64,000 nt of DNA from Pectobacterium aroidearum (GCF_015689195.1 NZ_CP065044.1:2294001-2358000), one strand, 5' to 3'. Shown: positions 39,251-49,947, counted from the stretch's first letter. Notes: generated by a model not told the origin, from the letters alone. Translations and numbers: made by a program.

Positions 39251-40219
39251 TCAGCGCGGCATTTTGTTAATTAAATCCATCATTTTAAGCCGGGTATCGG
39301 TTGAGACTTTTCGAACCTCCAATTCAATTCCGCGTTTATCTAATTCTCGGAATGCAGCGATATCCTTCTCATCGATAGAAACAGCGTTATTGACCTGCGT
39401 TTTTCCCTGTTTGAATGCCATTCCGCCAATATTGACCGAAGTGATTTTTACGCCATTTTCGATCAGCGTTAATACATCCGTCGGATTGGTGAACAGTAAC
39501 ATCACGCGATCGGCGGCATATTTGGGGTTGTCATAAACACGAACGGCTTTTGCCACATCCACCACGTGAGCGGTAACGCCCGGTGGCGCAACCTGAGTCA
39601 ACAACGTTTTACGCACGTGATCGGCGGCGACTTCATCGCTGACGACAATAATGCGCGAAACATTGGTTTCTTTCGTCCATCGGGTGGCGACCTGACCATG
39701 AATCAGACGGTCATCGATACGCGCCAGTCCTATCTTCATGTGTTCACCGGATCCTGCTGGTGTGGGAACGGCGTTGGCTTTTGGAGCTGGTGGAGGGGAA
39801 GGGGGCGTTGCCTTGGGTTTTTCCTGATGCTTCAGCGCTTTTACGCCATCTCTACCGGCTTCAAGAGCGATGGAAACCAGAGCGGAGAAGGAAGGATCAT
39901 CATCCCGAGCCATAAAGGTTTCTGCCAACATGGGGATATTCACGCCAGCGATAACATCATGGTTTTCTTTGTCGGTGACGAGGCGACTGGCGGCGTTAAA
40001 CGGGCTGCCGCCCCAAGTATCAACGAGAAACAGCACGCCTTGCGATGTGTCCAACTGCGTGAGTTTTTCCTGATATTTTTCTATCAAGGTTTCGGCGTTT
40101 TCTCCAGGAACGAAATCGATCCAGGCGACGTTACTTTGCTCGCCAAGGATCATTTCTGCTGTCTTTAACAGCGGTCCCGCAGTGGCGCCGTGAGTGCATA
40201 ACATTATGGCAATACTCAC
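39251..40219 (-). CDS. manX: Mannose PTS cytoplasmic component IIAB (ManX), GTG start
   Basis: A 322-residue fused IIA-IIB protein that passes phosphate from HPr to mannose, glucose or glucosamine during uptake. The IIA domain (about residues 1-130) has His10 in LCTHGATAG. A linker of Ala, Pro and Lys follows (about 132-156), then IIB with His174 in RIDDRLIHGQ. The start codon is GTG, with GGAGG six bases upstream. It heads manXYZ and is divergent from yoaE, as in E. coli. Confidence 0.95.
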   Translation of the reverse strand: MSIAIMLCTHGATAGPLLKTAEMILGEQSNVAWIDFVPGENAETLIEKYQEKLTQLDTSQGVLFLVDTWGGSPFNAASRLVTDKENHDVIAGVNIPMLAETFMARDDDPSFSALVSIALEAGRDGVKALKHQEKPKATPPSPPPAPKANAVPTPAGSGEHMKIGLARIDDRLIHGQVATRWTKETNVSRIIVVSDEVAADHVRKTLLTQVAPPGVTAHVVDVAKAVRVYDNPKYAADRVMLLFTNPTDVLTLIENGVKITSVNIGGMAFKQGKTQVNNAVSIDEKDIAAFRELDKRGIELEVRKVSTDTRLKMMDLINKMPR

Positions 40220-40427
40220 TTGCTACCTCCTCACGTTCACGATCAAAAAGAGTCAATGTGTCAGGAAACAGGGTTAACGCTGAGCTACTGAATGTTAACC
40301 GTCGCGGTATTAGTATGGCTGCAAGAAAAAATTTTACCGTGGATTCATGACATTCACTGTGTTCCTCCAGGTTGTCAGGCGAGAAATCGTGACTGACAGA
40401 TTTATTTTACTTATCGAAAAAATAAAT

Positions 40428-40447
40428 AGTGTGATGATGCTCTAATG
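40428..40447 (-). promoter_or_regulatory. CRP-like site in the manX-yoaE gap
   Basis: TGTGA-N6-TCTAA (core 40430-40445) resembles a CRP site. E. coli manX is CRP-activated. It is a one-and-a-half-site match only. The remaining gap from 40220 holds the manX promoter region and no gene that I can support. Confidence 0.35.
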
Positions 40448-40579
40448 CTGACCAGTTAGGCGTGCGCCTAAAAGGGGGCAAAATAGGAAAATTAGAACGC
40501 GTTATCAATGCGAAGCAGGTCTAAGAAATTCTTTGTGAAAATTGGTAACAACCTGTTAGAGTAAACGTCCCTTAAATTG

Positions 40580-40662
40580 CTTAGGAGCACCGGGCATCAG
40601 CCCTTCCCATGGACTGTCACCGACAAAACGTTCTCTGTTTTCCCGCTAATGCTGGCGGTTTT
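40580..40662 (+). promoter_or_regulatory. Structured 5' leader upstream of yoaE
   Basis: About 200 bases before yoaE come GGGC-ATCA-GCCC (40592-40603), then AAAAC-GTTCTCT-GTTTT (about 40625-40641), then CCGC-TAATGCTG-GCGG followed by TTTTCT (to about 40662). The last looks like a weak intrinsic terminator. The pattern suggests a regulated leader, but I cannot match it to a known RNA family. Confidence 0.45.
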
Positions 40663-40786
40663 CTGTACTCAGCTGGTCACTCAGACCACACTCAGAATCT
40701 CTCTGATTCACATCAACTCTTTTTATTACCATTCAATGCGGCTCATGCATTGATGTCATCTGCTCGTTCATTTTCTGGAGTCTGAC

Positions 40787-42343
40787 ATGGAATTTTTGCT
40801 AGATCCTTCAATCTGGGCAGGCCTATTGACGCTGGTGGTACTTGAAATTGTTCTGGGTATCGACAATTTGGTGTTTATCGCTATTTTGGCGGATAAATTA
40901 CCCCCCAAGCAGCGAGATAAAGCCCGCATTATCGGTTTAAGCCTGGCGTTGTTAATGCGTCTGGGTCTGTTGTCTTTGATTTCCTGGATGGTCACCCTGA
41001 CGCGTCCATTGTTTAGCCTTGGCGATTTCAGCTTCTCAGGTCGTGACCTGATTTTGCTGTTCGGCGGTATGTTCCTCTTGTTCAAAGCCACGATGGAGTT
41101 GCATGAACGGTTAGAGAACAAAACGCACGATGGTAACGGCAATCGCGCTCACGCCAGTTTCTGGGCCGTGGTGGCGCAGATCGTCGTGCTGGATGCCGTG
41201 TTCTCGCTGGACGCCGTGATTACTGCCGTGGGAATGGTAGATCACCTGGGCGTGATGATGACGGCGGTGATCATTGCGATGGGCGTCATGCTGATTGCTT
41301 CTAAGCCACTGACTCGATTCGTCAACGAGCATCCAACCGTGGTTGTTCTGTGTCTCAGCTTCTTGCTGATGATTGGTCTGAGCCTGATGGCGGAAGGTCT
41401 TGGCTTCCACATTCCGAAAGGCTACCTGTATGCCGCGATTGGTTTCTCTATCCTGATCGAGCTGTTTAACCAGATTGCCCGTCATAACTTTATGAAGCAT
41501 CAGTCGCACCGTCCTTTGCGTGAGCGTACCGCAGAGGCCATTCTGCGCCTGATGGGCTCGCGGAAAAACACGGATGATCTGGATGCGGATGAACCGCAGA
41601 AGAAACTCACGACAGAGGAATTCGCTGAGGAAGAGCGCAATATGATCAGCGGCGTGCTGACATTGGCGTCGCGTTCGCTGCGCAGTGTGATGACGCCACG
41701 TACGGAAATTTCCTGGGTGGATAGCGAAAGTTCTGTCGAGCAGATCCGTATGCAATTGCTGGACACACCTCACAGCCTGTTCCCAATATGCCGCGGTTCT
41801 CTGGATGAACTTATCGGCGTTGTCCGTGCTAAAGATCTGCTGGTGGCGTTGGAAACACAGACCGATGTGGAAAGCTTTGCCGCAGCGAATCCGCCAATTG
41901 TCGTACCAGAAACGCTGGATGTGATAAACCTGCTGCCCGTTCTGCGCCGTGCGAAAGGCAGTCTGGTCATCATCGCCAACGAATTTGGCGTGGTACAAGG
42001 GTTGGTAACGCCGCTGGACGTGCTGGAAGCGATTGCGGGTGAGTTCCCGGATGAAGACGAAACGTTGGATATCATCCCTGACGGCGAAGGCTGGCTGGTA
42101 AAAGGTGGAACGGATCTACACGCTCTGCAACAGGTGGTGGATAGCAGCGATCTGGTTGATCCGAAGGAAGATTATGCTTCACTGGCTGGTATGCTATTAG
42201 CGCACAGTGATGAGTTCCCGAAAGTCGGTGCCATCATTGAGTTGTACAACTTACGCTTCCATATCATTGAGGTTTCCGAATACCGCATTGAACTGGTTCG
42301 TGTGGAACGCATTGTGGATGAGGATGACGCTGAAGAAGCGTAA
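40787..42343 (+). CDS. yoaE: TerC-family membrane protein with CBS and CorC domains (YoaE)
   Basis: A 518-residue protein of the inner membrane. Residues about 1-240 are a TerC-type domain of seven hydrophobic segments with [12 protein letters not shown] and [17 protein letters not shown], whose Asp residues may bind a metal ion. Two CBS motifs follow (about 300-420, with [11 protein letters not shown] and [14 protein letters not shown]), then a CorC-HlyC domain to the end. Length equals E. coli YoaE. The substrate is unknown. TerC relatives export Mn2+, which is suggestive only. Confidence 0.92.
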   Translation: MEFLLDPSIWAGLLTLVVLEIVLGIDNLVFIAILADKLPPKQRDKARIIGLSLALLMRLGLLSLISWMVTLTRPLFSLGDFSFSGRDLILLFGGMFLLFKATMELHERLENKTHDGNGNRAHASFWAVVAQIVVLDAVFSLDAVITAVGMVDHLGVMMTAVIIAMGVMLIASKPLTRFVNEHPTVVVLCLSFLLMIGLSLMAEGLGFHIPKGYLYAAIGFSILIELFNQIARHNFMKHQSHRPLRERTAEAILRLMGSRKNTDDLDADEPQKKLTTEEFAEEERNMISGVLTLASRSLRSVMTPRTEISWVDSESSVEQIRMQLLDTPHSLFPICRGSLDELIGVVRAKDLLVALETQTDVESFAAANPPIVVPETLDVINLLPVLRRAKGSLVIIANEFGVVQGLVTPLDVLEAIAGEFPDEDETLDIIPDGEGWLVKGGTDLHALQQVVDSSDLVDPKEDYASLAGMLLAHSDEFPKVGAIIELYNLRFHIIEVSEYRIELVRVERIVDEDDAEEA

Positions 42344-42372
42344 TGCGATCTGCGTAAGTGAACTGCAAAAAT

Positions 42373-42401
42373 AAAGCCCCGCCAAATTGGCGGGGCTTTT
42401 T
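42373..42401 (+). terminator. Terminator after yoaE
   Basis: AAAGCCCCGCC and GGCGGGGCTTTT form an 11-pair stem around AAATT, followed by T residues. It lies between convergent yoaE and sdaA. Confidence 0.92.
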
Positions 42402-42451
42402 GTGATCTACGGTAAAAGCCGTGACGAGAACGGATTAATCACACTGCACTT

Positions 42452-43816
42452 TTAATCACACTGTACTTTGATCGCCAGCCCGCCTCGTGAAGTTTCGCGG
42501 TATTTGGCGTTCATGTCTTTACCCGTTTCGTACATGGTTTCAATAACCTTATCCAGCGAGACGCGCGGTTCGCTGGTGCGGCGGGTTGCCATGCGAGCGG
42601 CGTTAATCGCCTTAACGGAAGCAATCGCGTTACGTTCGATGCACGGAACCTGTACCTGACCAGCAACCGGATCGCAGGTTAAGCCCAGATTGTGTTCCAT
42701 ACCGATCTCGGCAGCGACGCAAACTTGTTCCGGGCTGGCGCCCATCAGTTCTGCCAGTCCCGCGGCGGCCATCGAGCAGGCCACGCCGACTTCACCCTGA
42801 CAGCCCACTTCGGCACCGGAGATGGAGGCATTCATTTTATACAGAATGCCGACCGCGCCTGCCGCGAGGAAATAGCGGATATAAATGGTCGGGCTAACCG
42901 GTTCGATAAAGTGGTCGTAATAGGCGAGAACAGCGGGGACGATGCCACACGCGCCATTTGTTGGCGCGGTAACCACGCGGCCGCCTGCTGCGTTTTCTTC
43001 ATTCACCGCGAGTGCGAACATATTAACCCAGTCCACCACGTTCATTGGGTCGTTGGACAGCTTGTCGGAAGACACCAGCATACGACGCAGTGCAGAGGCA
43101 CGACGCGGTACGCGCAGCGGGCCCGGCAGCACGCCTTCGGTGTTCATGCCGCGATCGATACAAGCACGCATCGTCTGCCAGATATCGGCAAAGTACGCGT
43201 CAATCTCCTGACGGCTGTGTAGCGCCAGTTCGTTACGCATCACCATTCCAGAAAGCGAAAGGCCGCTCTGTTTACAGTGCTCCAGCATCTCTTTGGCAGA
43301 ATGGAATGTGTAAGGAACGGAGACGTCAGTGGCGGTGTCTTTGCCAAAATGCTCTTCATCGACGATAAAACCACCGCCGATGGAGTAATAGGTTTTGCTA
43401 TAAACTTCTTTATTGCTGGCAAAGGCGGTGATGGTCATGCCGTTTTCGTGCAATGGCAGATTTTCACTGCGGAAAACCATGCCGCCTTCGCGTGGGAAAT
43501 CGACTTCATGCTGCCCATTAGCCAGCAGCAGGCGTTCGCGTTGCTCAACATCGCGGATAAAGCCGGGGATGGCATCGATATCAACCGTATCCGGCATGTT
43601 GCCCGCCAGACCCATGATGATGGCGATATCTGTGTGGTGACCTTTACCCGTTAGCGACAGCGAGCCATACACATCGACGGCAATACGCGTCGTCGCGGTC
43701 AGTAAATCCTGGTTGATCAATTCATCGACAAATTGCTTACCGGCTTTCATCGGTCCAACCGTATGAGAGCTAGAGGGGCCAATACCGATCTTAAACATGT
43801 CGAAAACGCTTATCAC
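42452..43816 (-). CDS. sdaA: L-serine deaminase SdaA
   Basis: A 454-residue Fe-S L-serine ammonia-lyase that makes pyruvate and ammonia. The N-terminal domain starts MISVFDMFKIGIGPSSSHTVGPM and the catalytic domain has the cysteine motifs APTNGACGIVPAV, GCQGEVGVACSMAAAG and LTCDPV, expected to hold a 4Fe-4S cluster. Length equals the E. coli enzyme. It is convergent with yoaE and lies alone on the minus strand. Confidence 0.97.
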   Translation of the reverse strand: MISVFDMFKIGIGPSSSHTVGPMKAGKQFVDELINQDLLTATTRIAVDVYGSLSLTGKGHHTDIAIIMGLAGNMPDTVDIDAIPGFIRDVEQRERLLLANGQHEVDFPREGGMVFRSENLPLHENGMTITAFASNKEVYSKTYYSIGGGFIVDEEHFGKDTATDVSVPYTFHSAKEMLEHCKQSGLSLSGMVMRNELALHSRQEIDAYFADIWQTMRACIDRGMNTEGVLPGPLRVPRRASALRRMLVSSDKLSNDPMNVVDWVNMFALAVNEENAAGGRVVTAPTNGACGIVPAVLAYYDHFIEPVSPTIYIRYFLAAGAVGILYKMNASISGAEVGCQGEVGVACSMAAAGLAELMGASPEQVCVAAEIGMEHNLGLTCDPVAGQVQVPCIERNAIASVKAINAARMATRRTSEPRVSLDKVIETMYETGKDMNAKYRETSRGGLAIKVQCD

Positions 43817-44185
43817 GCGAAACTCCTCAAAGACTCAGGGTTGTCTCCACCCTTTATTTTCCGATCGTCTACGTCCGGTTCCTTCACCACAATCAGCTGT
43901 TTATGCTGCTAATTATCTGGTTTTTTCGGTTCTGGCGAGACATGACCTGAATTTTAGTGGATATCTACCCAAAGATTAGAATAAAACTCGTCAAATCGCG
44001 CTATTGTAGTGTGGAATATGTTGTGTGGCTTTCTTTTTCGCATGAAATAAACTTATGGCACGGCACAATTTAACTTATCTCAAATGTGCGCTAAGTCATT
44101 GTAAATTATCTCAGCGAATGCTTTTTGAGCAGGAAGCCCACTTTTAAAATAGGGATATTTAGTGAGGGAAAAGAAGTGGTGAGCC
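43817..44185. other. sdaA upstream region
   Basis: The gap between sdaA and nudL carries the sdaA promoter region. It is AT-rich and has no coding frame, repeat or recognised operator that I can support. Confidence 0.4.
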
Positions 44186-44206
44186 AAAAGCCGCGCTATG
44201 CGGCTG
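44186..44206 (-). terminator. Terminator after nudL
   Basis: On the minus strand AGCCGC and GCGGCT form a six-pair stem with a five-base loop followed by TTTT. It lies six bases past the nudL stop and ends pabB-nudL. Confidence 0.65.
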
Positions 44207-44211
44207 TAAGT

Positions 44212-44805
44212 TTAGGGTCTGTCGGAAATCTGTAAGGCGAGCTGGTGGATGATGGCAGCCGTCAGCCCCCAGACAAACTGTTGCTGATACCAGGAGAGAT
44301 AAACCCGATGGCGCTGCTGTTTGCGCTCGATATCCAGCGGATAATAGCGTGTTAGCGCGAAAGCCTCGTCCAACGGCATTTCAAACAGCTCGGCGACTTC
44401 GTCTTCATTGGGATGGAAGCGGGTCTGTGCGGCGATGAGGCCGACAACTGGCGTGACCTGAAAGCCGCTGACGCTGTCCAGCGGCGGTAATACACCCAGC
44501 ACCTGAACGTTTTCTGGTGGGATAGCCACTTCTTCCTGTGCTTCACGCAGCGCCGTTTCGATGAGCGAACGGTCGGTTTTGTCTGCCGCCCCGCCGGGGA
44601 ACGCCACTTGGCCTGCATGTTTACGTAAGTCTGCAGAACGTCGGGTCAATAACAGCGTGGGCGTAGGATGGCAAATAATTGGCACCAGAACTGCGGCCTG
44701 ACGCTGCTGGTGCACAGGCCGCAGCGATGGCGGAAGCTGTAGCTGAAAGCGCGTAATAAAGTCGTTCAGCGCAAAGGCCGTTGGCGGCAAGACGATCTCA
44801 CTCAT
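44212..44805 (-). CDS. nudL: CoA-diphosphatase-like Nudix hydrolase NudL (YeaB)
   Basis: A 197-residue Nudix hydrolase thought to cleave CoA and its derivatives. The Nudix region is [20 protein letters not shown] followed by EEVAI, with Asp in place of the first Glu, as in this subfamily. The UPF0035/CoA-type signature [21 protein letters not shown] precedes it. The ATG overlaps the pabB stop by four bases, so it is coupled to pabB, as in E. coli. Confidence 0.9.
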   Translation of the reverse strand: MSEIVLPPTAFALNDFITRFQLQLPPSLRPVHQQRQAAVLVPIICHPTPTLLLTRRSADLRKHAGQVAFPGGAADKTDRSLIETALREAQEEVAIPPENVQVLGVLPPLDSVSGFQVTPVVGLIAAQTRFHPNEDEVAELFEMPLDEAFALTRYYPLDIERKQQRHRVYLSWYQQQFVWGLTAAIIHQLALQISDRP

Positions 44806-46244
44806 TGATTCGGTACCTGAATTGTCTGGGAACCATCCAATAGGGGAAGAATACGGCCCACTTTATCAAACGTTTCCTGATATTCAGCCTGTTCTTTACT
44901 GTCAGCAACGATGCCGCCGCCCGCCCAGCAGTAAATTCTACCGCGTTCGGTTAATAACGTCCTGATGGTGATATTGGTGTCCATCGTGCCGCACAGACTG
45001 ATATAGCCGATGCTACCGCAGTAAGCATTGCGGCGTTGAGGCTCCAGCTCTTCAATGATCTGCATGGCGCGGATTTTGGGCGCACCGGTAATCGACCCCC
45101 CGGGAAAACAGGCGCGTAGCAGCGTGGTTGCAGGACAATCATCCGGTAGCTGTGCCTCGATCGTACTGACCAGATGGTGCACGGCGGGAAAGGGTTCGAC
45201 AACAAACAGTTCCGGCACGCGGACACTGCCCGGAACCGCGACGCGCCCGATGTCGTTACGCAGAAGATCGACAATCATCAGGTTTTCTGAACGGTCTTTC
45301 TCTGAAGCAGCCAACCGGGCTGCCTGCTGTTTATCCGCTTCCGAATCTACCAGGCGCGGCAGCGTGCCTTTAATTGGGCGCGTTTGAATGCGCTGATCTT
45401 CCAGCCAGAGAAAACGTTCTGGTGATACGCTGATAACGGTATTTTCCGGTAGACGCAGGAAGGCTGAAAAGGGCGCTTTATTGCCTGCGGACAGGCGTAA
45501 AAACGCCTGCCATTCATCGCCATGGTAAGCCGCAGAAAAACGCTGCGCCAGATTGACCTGATAACAGTCTCCCGCCAGAAGGTAGTCCTGTATTTTGCGG
45601 AATTTTTCGCCGTACGCATCGCGTGACATATTCGGCTGCCAGGCACCGGCGAGGGTGAAATCGGCTTTCGGGGCGCTAACGGGTGGATTGGCTAGCCAGT
45701 CGAGCCGCGCCTGAAGGGAATGATGTACGATCAGCGTTAACGTCTGTCGGTGGTGGTCGGCAACCAGCGCCCAATCGTATAAACCGACTGCCATATCCGG
45801 CAGGTCGATGTCCCGTTCAGCCTGAGTAGGCAGCGCTTCAATCTGACGACCCAAATCATAGCCGAACAAACCCAGTGCGCCCCCCTGAAAAGGGAAATCA
45901 GAATGTGCGTCAGCAGGCAATGCCAGCGTATCAATCTGCTGTTGCAGCAGAACAAATGGATCTCCCTCTACGGGATTCGTTACGCCGTCACGTGTGATTT
46001 CAGTCCTGTTTCCCCGCGTGCACAGCGTGACTCGCGGATCCGCGACCATAATATCGAAGCGATTGTGCGGATGATCGGCAAACCCGGAATGCAGCAACAT
46101 CGCCCATGGCTGTTGGGAAAAGGGGGCAAAGCGATCGAGCAGCACAGTCGGGTAGTAAGGCAGCGTGTGATAGAGAACGGCGGAGCCCATCGCGGTGGCC
46201 GAATCGCTGATGTTGGTTACGTGGGTCGTATTGGCGGCAGTCAT
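44802..46244 (-). CDS. pabB: Aminodeoxychorismate synthase component I PabB
   Basis: A 480-residue chorismate-binding enzyme that, with the glutaminase PabA, makes 4-amino-4-deoxychorismate for folate. The active-site motif is [10 protein letters not shown], whose lysine separates PabB from anthranilate synthase, and the metal-binding EN follows in [13 protein letters not shown]. The C-terminal [17 protein letters not shown] is typical. The N-terminus is about 20 residues longer than in E. coli; an ATG at 46190 would give the usual length, so the start is uncertain. Confidence 0.93.
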   Translation of the reverse strand: MTAANTTHVTNISDSATAMGSAVLYHTLPYYPTVLLDRFAPFSQQPWAMLLHSGFADHPHNRFDIMVADPRVTLCTRGNRTEITRDGVTNPVEGDPFVLLQQQIDTLALPADAHSDFPFQGGALGLFGYDLGRQIEALPTQAERDIDLPDMAVGLYDWALVADHHRQTLTLIVHHSLQARLDWLANPPVSAPKADFTLAGAWQPNMSRDAYGEKFRKIQDYLLAGDCYQVNLAQRFSAAYHGDEWQAFLRLSAGNKAPFSAFLRLPENTVISVSPERFLWLEDQRIQTRPIKGTLPRLVDSEADKQQAARLAASEKDRSENLMIVDLLRNDIGRVAVPGSVRVPELFVVEPFPAVHHLVSTIEAQLPDDCPATTLLRACFPGGSITGAPKIRAMQIIEELEPQRRNAYCGSIGYISLCGTMDTNITIRTLLTERGRIYCWAGGGIVADSKEQAEYQETFDKVGRILPLLDGSQTIQVPNQ

Positions 46245-46374
46245 GTTCTTCGTGTTGTGTCTATTATTAGGGTGTCGATTTCACTGACCACAGCGTACCA
46301 CAAAGCAGAAATGCTGGTGTATGCCGAAGCGGGCATGCGATGATACGTGCGAATTTATCAACCAGGAAACCACC

Positions 46375-46614
46375 ATGATTGCAGGTATGCCCGCGCTGAC
46401 GCACAAACAACAGCAAGATGCCGTAGAGCGTATTCAGGAACTGATGTCTGAGGGCATGAGCAGCGGCCAGGCGATAGCACAGGTTGCGGCCGAGATCCGT
46501 CAGGAACATCAGGGTGACAACGTTGCGGTGATGTTTGACGAAGACGACGACACCGTTAATGACAGCGACGAAGAACACTATTTTGACGATGGTGAAGAGG
46601 AAGACGAGCAGTAA
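46375..46614 (+). CDS. yoaH: UPF0181-family protein YoaH with acidic tail
   Basis: A 79-residue small protein. Residues about 1-50 match E. coli YoaH ([19 protein letters not shown], then [12 protein letters not shown]). The last 28 residues are strongly acidic ([18 protein letters not shown] and on), about 20 residues beyond the E. coli protein. Function is unknown. The ATG at 46375 follows AGGAAACCACC and matches the conserved start. It is divergent from pabB. Confidence 0.88.
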   Translation: MIAGMPALTHKQQQDAVERIQELMSEGMSSGQAIAQVAAEIRQEHQGDNVAVMFDEDDDTVNDSDEEHYFDDGEEEDEQ

Positions 46615-46655
46615 CGTCCATCCTCTTCGTTAGGAGATGAAAAAGGGATATACGG

Positions 46656-47000
46656 TTATATTGCCGCAATCGCTTTTATTTCGACTTTAAATTTCGGATG
46701 CATCAACTTAGCCTGTACGGTGCAGCGTACGGGCGCGCTGCCAGCCACGACCCAGGCATCCCACGCGGCGTTCATCGCGGCAAAATCATCTGCATCGGCG
46801 AGAAAAATCGTCACGTCCAACAGCTTACTCTTATCCGTTCCCGCCTGTTGTAGGATGGCATCCAGCGCGCCCAGCGCGTTCTCCGTTTGCGCCTGTGCAC
46901 CGTCATCCAGATTCTCCGGCACGCTGGTGTAATACAGCGTGTTGTTGTGGATGACGGCGTCTGACCAGCGAGCTTCAGGATTAATACGTGTGATCGCCAT
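46656..47000 (-). CDS. yoaB: RidA/YjgF-family protein YoaB
   Basis: A 114-residue member of the RidA/RutC family, whose members deaminate reactive enamines and imines from amino acid metabolism. The chain includes NNTLYYTSVPEN and the arginine in SAPVRCTVQAKLMHPKFKVEI, the residue that holds substrate in RidA. The start at 47000 (MAITRINPEARWSD) matches E. coli; in-frame codons further upstream have no homology. It lies divergent from yoaA. Confidence 0.9.
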   Translation of the reverse strand: MAITRINPEARWSDAVIHNNTLYYTSVPENLDDGAQAQTENALGALDAILQQAGTDKSKLLDVTIFLADADDFAAMNAAWDAWVVAGSAPVRCTVQAKLMHPKFKVEIKAIAAI

Positions 47001-47192
47001 GAGATGAATTTTCTCCATTGTGGGGATAAGTAAAATAGAAACATCAAGCAAAACCAGTCGCCAAGCCTAACACAGCGGGGGGCGACACGCTTTCCTGATT
47101 TAGGGTGGTAGCGCCGGGTGACTCTTGGCATAATCAGCGCGATATTTTTGCCGTGACCTGAAACGGTTAGTGGCGACAGACAATGTTTTCCT

Positions 47193-49130
47193 ATGAGAAA
47201 GAGAGCAGGCGTGACGAACGATCGGGTAATCGATGATTTTGCGAATGACGGCGCGCTGGCGAAAGCGATCACGGGTTTCAAACCGCGTGAACCACAGCGG
47301 CAGATGGCGCAGGCGGTAATGCAGGCCATCGACGATAAAACGGCGCTGGTGGTGGAAGCGGGAACCGGAACCGGTAAAACCTATGCCTACCTTGCGCCCG
47401 CCTTGCGCGCCGATAAAAAAGTCATCATCTCGACAGGTTCAAAAGCGCTACAGGATCAGCTCTACAGTCGCGATTTACCGACGATTGCGCAGGCGCTGAA
47501 GTACAAAGGTAAACTCGCACTGCTGAAAGGCCGCTCGAACTATCTCTGTCTGGAACGGCTCGAACAGCAGTCGCTGGGCGGCGGTGATTTACCCGCTGAA
47601 ACGCTGAGTGAACTGGTCAGGCTGCGCGGCTGGTCATCGGAAACGACGGAAGGCGATGTTACGACCTGCTCAGGCGTCGCGGAAGACAGCGCGATCTGGC
47701 CGTTAGTGACCAGCACCAACGATAACTGTCTGGGCAGCGACTGTCCGCACTACAAAGAGTGCTTCGTGGTGAAAGCGCGACGCAAGGCGATGGATGCCGA
47801 TATCGTGGTGGTTAACCACCATCTTTATCTGGCGGATATGGTGGTAAAGGAGACCGGCTTTGCGGAGCTGATCCCGGAAAGTGATGTCGTGATTTTCGAT
47901 GAAGCCCACCAGATACCTGACATTGCCAGCCAATATTTTGGTCAGCAGCTTTCGAGCCGCCAACTTCTGGATTTGGCAAAAGACATCATCATTGCTTACC
48001 GCACCGAAGTGCGCGATGCCTCTCAACTGCAAAAAAGTGCCGATCGCCTGACGCAAAGTACGCAGGATTTTCGGCTGGCGTTGGGCGATCCGGGGTTTCG
48101 CGGTAATCTGCGCGATGTGCTCGAACAGCCGTCGCTTCAGCGTGCGTTGCTGCTACTGGATGATGCGCTGGAGCTGTGTTACGACGTCGCGAAACTGTCG
48201 CTTGGCCGATCTGCGCTGCTGGATGCCGCTTTTGAGCGCGCCACGCTCTATCGCAACCGACTGAAGCGGCTGAAAGAAGTACAACAGCCGGGCTATAGCT
48301 ACTGGTACGAATGCAATTCACGCCATTTCGTGTTGGCGCTGACGCCGCTGTCTGTCGCCGATCGTTTTCGCGAACTGATGAAGGACAAGCCTGCCGCCTG
48401 GATATTTACCTCCGCGACCTTGTCTGTTAACGATCAACTCTTCCACTTCACCGATAGGCTGGGGTTGGATAACGCGAACACACTCCTGTTGCCCAGCCCA
48501 TTTGATTATGCCAATCAGGCGCTGCTCTGCGTTCCCCGTCATTTGCCGGAAACCAACCGCCCCGGTGCGGCGAAAAGGCTGGCGGCGATGCTGCAGCCGT
48601 TGATTGAAGCAAATCAGGGGCGCTGCTTTATGCTGTGTACCTCGCATCAGATGATGCGGGATTTGGCCGCCGAGTTCCGTGCCATGCTAACGCTGCCGGT
48701 GCTGCTACAGGGAGAGACCGGCAAGGCACAGCTGCTGTCGCAGTTTGTATCGGCGGGCAATGCCTTACTGGTGGCGACCAGCAGCTTCTGGGAAGGTGTG
48801 GATGTGCGTGGCGATACGCTCTCGTGCGTCATTATCGATAAACTGCCGTTTACCTCGCCGGACGATCCGCTGCTGAAGGCGCGTATCGAAGACTGTCGGC
48901 TGCGCGGCGGCGAGCCTTTTGACGATGTGCAGGTTCCCGATGCGGTGATTACCCTGAAGCAAGGCGTGGGGCGCCTCATCCGTGACGTTGAGGATCGCGG
49001 TGTGATTGTGATTTGCGATAATCGACTGGTGATGCGTCCGTATGGCGCAGTGTTTCTCAACAGCCTGCCGCCAACGCCGCGGACCCGCGACATTCGGCAG
49101 GCAATTAATTTCCTGACGCGTAACACATAA
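47193..49130 (+). CDS. yoaA: DinG/XPD-like ATP-dependent helicase YoaA
   Basis: A 645-residue superfamily 2 helicase. Walker A is EAGTGTGKTYAYL, the DEAH box is VIFDEAHQIPD and motif VI is QGVGRLIRD. Four cysteines in TTCSGV, NDNCLGSDCPHY and KECFV form the expected 4Fe-4S cluster of XPD-type helicases. In E. coli YoaA works with the polymerase III chi subunit to help repair stalled forks. The start may instead be GTG at 47211, which is closer to conserved IDDFANDG. Confidence 0.95.
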   Translation: MRKRAGVTNDRVIDDFANDGALAKAITGFKPREPQRQMAQAVMQAIDDKTALVVEAGTGTGKTYAYLAPALRADKKVIISTGSKALQDQLYSRDLPTIAQALKYKGKLALLKGRSNYLCLERLEQQSLGGGDLPAETLSELVRLRGWSSETTEGDVTTCSGVAEDSAIWPLVTSTNDNCLGSDCPHYKECFVVKARRKAMDADIVVVNHHLYLADMVVKETGFAELIPESDVVIFDEAHQIPDIASQYFGQQLSSRQLLDLAKDIIIAYRTEVRDASQLQKSADRLTQSTQDFRLALGDPGFRGNLRDVLEQPSLQRALLLLDDALELCYDVAKLSLGRSALLDAAFERATLYRNRLKRLKEVQQPGYSYWYECNSRHFVLALTPLSVADRFRELMKDKPAAWIFTSATLSVNDQLFHFTDRLGLDNANTLLLPSPFDYANQALLCVPRHLPETNRPGAAKRLAAMLQPLIEANQGRCFMLCTSHQMMRDLAAEFRAMLTLPVLLQGETGKAQLLSQFVSAGNALLVATSSFWEGVDVRGDTLSCVIIDKLPFTSPDDPLLKARIEDCRLRGGEPFDDVQVPDAVITLKQGVGRLIRDVEDRGVIVICDNRLVMRPYGAVFLNSLPPTPRTRDIRQAINFLTRNT

Positions 49131-49245
49131 TCCCTCGCTGGCGATAGTCGTATGCCCTGACCAATAGGGGGAAGGGCTGCGGTACGGCAGGGGCTTATGC
49201 TATGATACGGGTTGTTAAGATTTATTTATCCTGCCTGAGGTTGGC

Positions 49246-49947
49246 ATGTCTACGCGAATTCTAGCGCTTGATACCGCAACGGAAGCCTGTTCCGTCGCAC
49301 TCTGGAATGAAGGCGAAATTCATTCTCTGTTCGAAATTTGTCCCCGTGAGCACACACAACGCATTCTGCCAATGGTTCAGCAGGTGCTGGCCGATAGCGG
49401 CCTGACGCTCAACGATCTTGATGCACTGGCCTTTGGTCAGGGACCGGGAAGTTTTACCGGCGTGCGGATTGGTATCGGTATTGCACAAGGGCTGGCGCTG
49501 GGCGCGGATCTACCGATGCTCGGTGTATCGTCACTGGCGACGATGGCGCAGGGCGCTTTCCGCCTGACGCAGGCGACACAAGTGCTAGCGGCCATTGATG
49601 CGCGAATGGGCGAAGTGTACTGGGGCCGCTATCAGCGCGATGCTGACGGTATCTGGCTGGGCGAATCCGAGGAAGCCGTATTGAAACCTGAGCAGGTGCA
49701 AGCCTTAACGGCTGCTCTGTCAGGCGAATGGGCCACGGTAGGAACCGGGTGGGAAACCTACCCTGAACTGGTAAGCCATTCCTCGCTGGTGTTAGCGAAA
49801 GGCGATGTACTGCTGCCGCAGGCGCAGGATATGCTGCCGCTGGCCTGTCAGCTATGGCAGGCAGGAAAGGCAGTCAGCGTCGAGAATGCACAACCGCGTT
49901 ATCTGCGCAATGAAGTGACCTGGAAAAAACTTCCCGGCCGCGAATAA
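49246..49947 (+). CDS. tsaB: tRNA threonylcarbamoyladenosine protein TsaB
   Basis: A 233-residue member of the TsaBDE complex that places threonylcarbamoyl on A37 of ANN-decoding tRNAs. The ASKHA-like fold starts [37 protein letters not shown] is the family signature, and TsaB lacks the metal-binding histidines of TsaD. It lies after yoaA and before yeaY, as in E. coli. The start has GAGG upstream. Confidence 0.96.
   Translation: MSTRILALDTATEACSVALWNEGEIHSLFEICPREHTQRILPMVQQVLADSGLTLNDLDALAFGQGPGSFTGVRIGIGIAQGLALGADLPMLGVSSLATMAQGAFRLTQATQVLAAIDARMGEVYWGRYQRDADGIWLGESEEAVLKPEQVQALTAALSGEWATVGTGWETYPELVSHSSLVLAKGDVLLPQAQDMLPLACQLWQAGKAVSVENAQPRYLRNEVTWKKLPGRE

Noticed and set aside
41111-41998. 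295-codon open frame on the minus strand within yoaE
   Set aside because: It lies wholly opposite a well-conserved gene, is rich in His and Gln as reverse-frame artefacts often are, and has no domain.
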